Position numbers and translations under genes: made by a program. Positions 63,301 to 64,000 of a stretch of DNA of 64,000 nucleotides are shown here, piece by piece (positions within the stretch are counted from its first letter, which is position 1; each line of letters begins with the position of its first letter). The notes under the pieces were generated by a model. The model saw only the letters and a list, made by a program, of their open reading frames with translations, was not told where the DNA came from and searched no databases. Source of the stretch: Clostridia bacterium (GTDB taxonomy: Bacteria; Bacillota; Clostridia; Christensenellales; Borkfalkiaceae); NCBI GenBank assembly GCA_017507005.1, contig JAFWBT010000019.1, forward strand, positions 77,900 through 141,899, written 5' to 3'.

Positions 63301-63463
63301 ACACCGAGCCTTTTTCAAAACCGCCGCCATCCACAACGATACCGTAGTCGTTTTTTAGCGTTTCGAGCGTACCGTTGCCTTTTTTATCACAAGCGGCAAA
63401 CGAAAATGTGAAAACGGCAACCAAGATAAGAAGTAACACTGACAATAATGACTTTCTTTTCAT
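60314..63463 (-). CDS. Large repeat-bearing surface lipoprotein
   Basis: A 1,049-residue exported lipoprotein. Signal peptide MKRKSLLSVLLLILVAVF with lipobox FAAC (about residues 22-25). Acidic, Tyr/Thr-rich, beta-strand-dominated throughout. At least three units of about 93 residues are recognisable, near 545-635, 862-956 and 957-1049. Each has a YLF/YLYY start, a PDENG or ADENG turn, a YDYL or FEYL with xxLDxxM, and a YNVNTG or YDLATG end. Between them is an NxYV...GTYDVYFD domain like carbohydrate-binding SusE/F modules. Function unknown; a surface glycan- or ligand-binding role is plausible. Confidence 0.8.
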   Translation of the reverse strand: MKRKSLLSVLLLILVAVFTFSFAACDKKGNGTLETLKNDYGIVVDGGGFEKGSVLVSNEIATTTDEGTQVLAAIANQDYDKDGDVYIFDIYVTKDGAKVQPSGKVTVSLPIPNAEVDDYLVFHVKDDNSVENLIPTIADGKLVFEISSFSYFIIAEAAPAEHVHEYGSMYWGKSANFWEDGNIEYYQCETCEKYFDVEYNEVESVVIPKFSTDVSICVNGTPTALVLDEQNENFISWSLEGLSVEKGDVITLCKTGDATISYEYFADGNVDTDGKILTTAGAANVSLQATPNGLMLFIDGYKYEGVVIEINDVQYPMNFVTYPDGETTSYVYGYVEFAVGDTFVIVDNVSGIVYDYGDLAEELLWDTWDFHRGEEGEFVIDYATRYGIEFDNNGNKDIYITKAFVPYDGESFGVVFESEREDEIFDSMELPTGDDADNEFMWTLTHCTTMNNYDFVEYIDENGLIFYYTIIDIEEGEKFSLKNFTTNESIGADNLVDITGDITAVTREGDLVSVEKSGSFYIIYLPAFNSFTIECDTSDLLETIYLFIASDTIELTPDENGDVKYDGFEMTSSSFIMFMSGRYDYLAMVLDETMDSSLANIVVNSGVYTLYPAKPGVYNLRYNVNTTAVCLEFVRDVEGGEDEDTITYFYWLGILDSVGGSDETLMEQDATNENVYVASGVTMNANSYLMVGVYDNLGNETICTALAETDSSIAQSDDEKVTVYLAGTYDVYFDITVQTIKLVRTGDLPEQSTTVPKDIYIRYDNILTLIENPENPDELCYLGLEIGAFEPFKFRDTDRNYITDITLAEGTTDVGTNGTEISFQVDGTFNIYINKTTHVVRIVAVSSGGEDVGGDVDYSEGVYLFLDDFILLYPDENGIVTYSDFAVTDKTSIAILDKSYDYLPLTLDASVSASVAQVYSGNMLFFYKNGTANMTYNVNTGVIFVEMASTSLVGAKVYLYYSGNNTNATADENGKVTFENIVFTERGTIMLTDSAFEYLSMTLDSTMDSTLASVAEYGGIPTLIVNSAGTYNVHYDLATGVILLEIVTE

Positions 63464-63542
63464 TTTTTGCCTCCTTGTATGTTTTCCCTTGCACGAACTC
63501 CAAGAGGATTTTTCTATATTTATAAGCCTCGCGCTTTTCTAT

Positions 63543-63571
63543 ATAATAGCACTTTTTTTATTCAAATGCAA
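63543..63571 (-). promoter_or_regulatory. Promoter of the large lipoprotein
   Basis: TTGCAT (63571-63566), 17-bp spacer, TATTAT (63548-63543). Leader of about 75 nt. Confidence 0.65.
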
Positions 63572-63628
63572 TAGGTTTTAAAAAAAAATTGTTCAGATTT
63601 TACACAAAATAAATAATATGTAAAATTA

Positions 63629-63652
63629 AAAAACCGCCCGAAAAGGCGGTTC
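63629..63652 (-). terminator. Terminator of the split tRNA gene
   Basis: The minus strand reads AACCGCC, TTTTC, GGGCGGTT, U-run, 3 bp after the CCA end. Confidence 0.88.
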
Positions 63653-63655
63653 TTT

Positions 63656-63709
63656 TGGTGTACCCGCTGGGGTTCGAACCCAGACTCGACGGCGTCGGAG
63701 ACAATGAAT
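63656..63709 (-). tRNA. 3' half of a tRNA gene (long variable arm, probably Leu), likely attachment site
   Basis: On the minus strand: a variable arm CGAC-GCC-GTCG, a perfect T-arm CTGGG-TTCGAAC-CCCAG (63683-63667), the acceptor 3' strand CGGGTAC (63666-63660), then ACCA and a terminator. The long variable arm plus A73 points to tRNA-Leu (Tyr less likely). Upstream (63710 onward) the sequence is AT-rich and cannot form the anticodon 5' stem, D-arm or 5' acceptor (GTACCCG). The gene is therefore cut near the anticodon loop. This is the usual result of a tyrosine-recombinase element entering a tRNA gene. Confidence 0.75.
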
Positions 63710-63962
63710 CTTATACATACAACTTTCATTTTGAATATTATTCATATTTCAGGCAAATATTATGAATATTTTGGATTTTTTATGCAATTTTTACGTCAAA
63801 CCACTCAAATTTTTTAAACTAAAAATTATGTCGGGTGTATATCGGGTGTAAATTTTACACCCTTTTTTTTTGCAAATTTTACCTGAATATAACACATTTA
63901 AAACCATAAGTCATTCAGACGCATGAAAACAATTTTATAAAAATATAAAGGAGTAAAAAACT
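63710..63962. other. Left end of a putative integrated element
   Basis: AT-rich, unlike the chromosome to the left. It holds AATATTATTCATATT / AAATATTATGAATATT repeats (about 63735-63775), a tandem TCGGGTGTA repeat (63834-63850), and the palindrome GGGTGTAAATTTTACACCC with T-run (63844-63872). Such repeats beside a tRNA fragment fit arm-type integrase sites and an element-end terminator. AAAGGAG at 63948-63954 serves the ORF at 63963. Confidence 0.5.
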
Positions 63963-64000
63963 ATGGCAAAATTACACGAACTTGAAAAGTATCTCAACCA
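63963..64000 (+). CDS. N-terminus of an element-borne protein (integrase candidate)
   Basis: Only MAKLHELEKYLN is visible before the window ends. It has an AAAGGAG ribosome binding site and follows a tRNA attachment-site-like region by about 250 bp. An integrase or an accessory (excisionase-like) gene is expected at this place, but 12 residues cannot identify it. Confidence 0.4.
   Translation, partial: MAKLHELEKYLN

Noticed and set aside
63656-63709. 3' end of a tmRNA gene
   Set aside because: The acceptor 3' strand (CGGGTAC) does not fit the GGGG-type start of tmRNAs, no tag-reading frame or matching 5' domain is visible in the next 290 bp, and the arm CGAC-GCC-GTCG fits a tRNA variable arm.
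63710-63872. TCGGGTGTA tandem repeats as a replication origin (iterons)
   Set aside because: Only two close copies plus a palindrome with a T-run; a terminator or integrase arm sites explain them better.

Overview
The window reads like the chromosome of an anaerobic Clostridia-type Firmicute. The signs are a leucine T-box leader, a tandem glycine riboswitch, strong AGGAGG-type ribosome binding sites, many TTGACA-17-TATAAT promoters, an 8-Fe ferredoxin, spmA/spmB (spore maturation genes) and FeoAB. Nothing here fixes the genus. Most genes lie on the minus strand, and their opposite strand is full of spurious long ORFs.

Positions 1-14,740 hold branched-chain amino acid synthesis. A promoter and Leu T-box (about 13,490-13,193) precede leuA-ilvB-ilvN-ilvC-ilvD-(lipoprotein)-leuC-leuD-(lipoprotein)-leuB-(DUF815 ATPase)-ilvA, all on the minus strand; ilvA runs off the window. 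ilvE sits just upstream with its own promoter. Together these cover Thr to 2-ketobutyrate, the ILV pathway and the Leu branch. A glycine-riboswitch-controlled AGCS symporter (14,837-16,429) and a divergent galM follow.

Positions 18,100-26,400 hold a DUF1538 membrane protein with two P-II-like proteins; a lipoprotein divergent from a small XRE regulator, sharing an inverted-repeat operator; and a sugar operon (ROK kinase, SIS isomerase, frameshifted alpha-L-rhamnosidase). Positions 26,400-42,530 are housekeeping: ksgA, a TatD-associated radical SAM protein, tatD, metG, DegV, queH, a THUMP methyltransferase, TraX, a low-MW phosphatase, feoAB, and the ruvC-ruvA-ruvB-queA group.

Positions 42,600-50,020 hold a 60-residue orphan protein with a long leader, ferredoxin, a leucine-rich-repeat remnant, a cysteine desulfurase, an EF-G-like GTPase, a PAP2 phosphatase, spmAB, a candidate small RNA with a C-rich seed, and tRNA-Val(CAC). 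Positions 50,100-60,110 form an accessory carbohydrate/transport region: two TIM-barrel-like putative glycosidases, a Gfo/Idh/MocA oxidoreductase, two AraC regulators, an EamA transporter, an LCMT-type methyltransferase and an FAD oxidoreductase. A 1,049-residue lipoprotein with C-terminal repeats follows. The right edge has the 3' half of a tRNA gene with its terminator, then AT-rich DNA with repeats and a new plus-strand ORF. This looks like the left attachment site of an integrated element.

Two repeat systems cut across the region. One is a short degenerate motif (TTCAACGC-RTAC-MTG...) found between and inside genes. The other is a roughly 100-bp hairpin element sitting just after the stop codons of leuA, queA and ruvA.
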